Below are positions 28,599 through 29,966 of a DNA stretch of 29,966 nucleotides, piece after piece. The first letter of the stretch is position 1, and each line of letters starts with the position of its first letter. The stretch comes from a virus: positions 1-29,966 of IMG/VR virus record IMGVR_UViG_3300008450_000302; one strand, 5' to 3'. A model generated the notes under the pieces. It had not been told where the DNA came from. It ran no database searches and saw only the letters and a program-made list of their open reading frames with translations. A program made the translations under genes and the position numbers.

Positions 28599-29455
28599 GC
28601 GGCAAGATCCAGACGCGGCTGACCCCAGCGCAGGCGGCGCGGATTGCGGCGGCCGAGGCGCGGCGGATGGAAGCCGTCGCCCTGGCCCAGCCGGTGACGG
28701 TCAACGGGCGGTCGCTGACGGCGACGCAGCGGGATCGGCTGATCGAGGCCGAGCGGCTGGCCGGCGGTGGCCTGTCGGAACGCAAGAAGGCGGCGGCGCT
28801 GGTGCGGTCGGTCGAGGCCGAGCTGACGGCGGCGCGCGAGGCGCGGGCCGTGGATCGCGGGATCGAGGACACCTTGGCGCGGGCGGCCGGGCGCGGCGAG
28901 GTGTTCGAGGTCGAGATCGTGGACATCGGCGAATGGCGGCGGGCCGAGGACGGCGGCCTGGTGCGGCGGCATGGCCTGCCGGTTCTGGATGTGCAGACGG
29001 TGCGGCGGGCGAGCCGGGTCGATGGGCTGGCCAGCCTCTACAAGTCGGGCTCCATCGGAGACGAACAGAAGCGCATAGGCGATTCGTGCCGCGTCCTGTT
29101 CGAACAGGCCAAGCCGCCAATCTCGTCCAGCCAATACGGATCCAGCGCGGGCGGTGGGTGCGACACCGGGCGGATGCTGGTTGCCGTGGCCGAGGCCGGG
29201 AAGGCCGGTGCCATGGTCTGGCAGATCGCAAGGGCTTGCCGGGATGTGAAGGTGTTCGCAGTGCTGGAAGCCGTCGCCGGTCGCGGGGCCACGATCCGGT
29301 CGCTGGGTGACGGTGGCGACCTCAAGGCCCGCAATCTCGACCGCCTAAAGGCCGGGCTCGCCGCCGCTAAAGGGGTGATTGAACAGGACCGGGAGGGCCG
29401 CAAAGCGCGCCTCTCAGACCCTAAATCGAAGGCGCTTGCGAATCAGGCCCGCTAA
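28595..29455 (+). CDS. Last early-operon protein, DUF6456-like (possible regulator)
   Basis: 286 residues from an ATG overlapping the replication gene stop. The N-terminal half is charged helix (LTPAQAARIAAAEARRMEAV). The C-terminal part has VDGLASLYKSGSIGDEQKRI, G-D-S-C-R-V-L-F-E-Q-A, and IARACRDVKVFAVLEAVAGR, an order like DUF6456-type proteins of alphaproteobacteria (L-x-x-L-x-x-x-G-x-I-x-x-x-Q-x-x-A-G-x-x-x-R). A regulatory role is possible. Its position, before a terminator and the late genes, is that of a late activator or antiterminator in other phages, but no sequence motif proves it. Confidence 0.62.
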   Translation: MSGKIQTRLTPAQAARIAAAEARRMEAVALAQPVTVNGRSLTATQRDRLIEAERLAGGGLSERKKAAALVRSVEAELTAAREARAVDRGIEDTLARAAGRGEVFEVEIVDIGEWRRAEDGGLVRRHGLPVLDVQTVRRASRVDGLASLYKSGSIGDEQKRIGDSCRVLFEQAKPPISSSQYGSSAGGGCDTGRMLVAVAEAGKAGAMVWQIARACRDVKVFAVLEAVAGRGATIRSLGDGGDLKARNLDRLKAGLAAAKGVIEQDREGRKARLSDPKSKALANQAR

Positions 29456-29493
29456 GGGCATGTGACACCCATCGCTGAGAAATGCGCCTGCAG

Positions 29494-29521
29494 CCCGCCC
29501 GACCCCGTCGCGGCGGGTTTT
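29494..29521 (+). terminator. Intrinsic terminator between early operon and HNH gene
   Basis: CCCGCC (29494-29499) pairs with GGCGGG (29512-29517), and the inner CGAC/GTCG also pairs, giving a 10 bp stem with one bulged base and a CCC loop. TTTT (29518-29521) follows. It closes the early operon about 40 bases after its last stop and lies just before the HNH ribosome binding site. Confidence 0.82.
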
Positions 29522-29539
29522 GCATGTCTGGAGGGTTGG

Positions 29540-29914
29540 ATGCCGTCGATGCCTCCGACCTTCCGCCCTGCCGGGAACCTGAGTCGGCAGGAAGCGAACA
29601 AGACCTATGACGCTCGCCGAGGCTCGGCCCGCGAGCGCGGATACACCTCTCGCTGGGACAAGGCGGCCAAGGGCCATCTCGCATCCAGCCCGCTCTGCCG
29701 TTACTGCGCCCTGGTCGATCAGACGACCGTCGCCCAACTGGTCGATCACCTCTATCCGCACAAGGGCGACCAAGTCCTGTTCTGGAACCGCAGCTACTGG
29801 ATCAGCAGCTGCCGCCCCTGCCACGACACCTTCAAGCAGCGCACCGAACGCCTCGGTCGCCTCGCCCTCGACAACCTCGCCCGTCGTCTCGACCTTCCCA
29901 CCATCGCCCACTGA
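29540..29914 (+). CDS. HNH endonuclease (packaging-associated type)
   Basis: 124 residues from ATG 29540 with GGAGGG 4 bases upstream (a little close; ATG 29549 is the alternative). Zinc-binding C53-x2-C56 (PLCRYC) and C91-x2-C94 (SSCRPC) bracket LVDHLYPHKG with D69-H70, N83 (FWNRSY) and H95 as the HNH metal site. It opens with basic helices (YDARRGSARERGYTSRWDKA), as in phage HNH proteins encoded directly before the small terminase. Those proteins are needed, with terminase, for cleavage at cos in HK97. Order predicts terminase genes right after the window. Confidence 0.9.
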   Translation: MPSMPPTFRPAGNLSRQEANKTYDARRGSARERGYTSRWDKAAKGHLASSPLCRYCALVDQTTVAQLVDHLYPHKGDQVLFWNRSYWISSCRPCHDTFKQRTERLGRLALDNLARRLDLPTIAH

Positions 29915-29966
29915 CCTGCACCCCCCGGGGGGGTGGGTCAATCTCTGGAACCGTTGGCCCACGGAC
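29915..29966. other. Possible cos / packaging region at the right edge (incomplete)
   Basis: Right after the HNH stop comes CACCCCCC-GGGGGGGTG (about 29921-29937), an almost perfect inverted G/C tract, followed by GGGTCAATCTCTGGAACCG. In HK97-type phages with a nearby HNH gene the cohesive-end site lies between HNH and small terminase, often with a G/C-rich dyad. The full region is cut off by the window edge. Confidence 0.35.

Overview
The window is most of the genome of a temperate, long-tailed (siphovirus) phage of a GC-rich alphaproteobacterium. A Caulobacteraceae or Brevundimonas-like host is plausible. Pointers to this host range are the high GC content, a tail assembly chaperone of the gene-transfer-agent gp10 kind, an attachment site made from the 3' half of a tRNA-Gly gene, and the frequent absence of Shine-Dalgarno sequences. 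No host chromosomal gene was recognised. The host assignment is inference, not proof.

Layout. (1) 1-4340, head completion and tail tube, + strand: the 3' end of an unidentified gene, a collagen-like protein with carbohydrate-binding-like modules, head-tail connector, decoration-like protein, head closure, gp10-like neck protein, tail terminator, tail tube, and a tail chaperone pair joined by a clear -1 frameshift site. (2) 4344-14180, tail: tape measure, distal tail protein, hub, NlpC/P60-like protein, gpJ-like central hub, small proteins and a 1059-residue fibre with an internal duplication. (3) 14212-15975, lysis: membrane proteins including a holin candidate, endolysin, and an Rz/Rz1 spanin pair encoded in overlapping frames. 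(4) 15978-17654: a metallophosphoesterase-like protein, closed by a strong terminator. (5) 17685-17948: attP, with a tRNA-Gly(CCC) 3' half flanked by four GTTGGG repeats. (6) 17949-21977, leftward early operon, - strand: integrase, two unknown proteins, a ParB-like protein and two small membrane proteins, read from a PL-like promoter with a structured leader. (7) 22234-23455, immunity region: a self-cleaving type S24 repressor cotranscribed with a lipoprotein, divergent from a Cro-like gene. PL and PR carry the same operator, GTGCA-N4-TGCAC. (8) 23455-29455, rightward early operon, + strand, tightly overlapping: regulators, unknown small proteins, a DNA methyltransferase and a replication initiator carrying its own iterons. 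It ends at a terminator before an HNH endonuclease gene and a possible cos sequence at the right edge.

The tRNA fragment and integrase lie inside the map, between the lysis genes and the immunity region, and not at the edge of a prophage. The right edge (HNH) would be followed by terminase, portal and capsid, and the left edge begins just after those genes. The window therefore looks like a circular, free or virion-form genome cut open, lacking only the terminase-portal-capsid segment, and not an integrated prophage.

The strongest unannotated signals are the AAACCCT frameshift site at 4032-4038, four CGTCA-N4-TGACG dyads inside the replication gene, the shared operators with apparently leaderless repressor and Cro transcripts, and a three-way-junction RNA at the predicted 5' end of the PL transcript.
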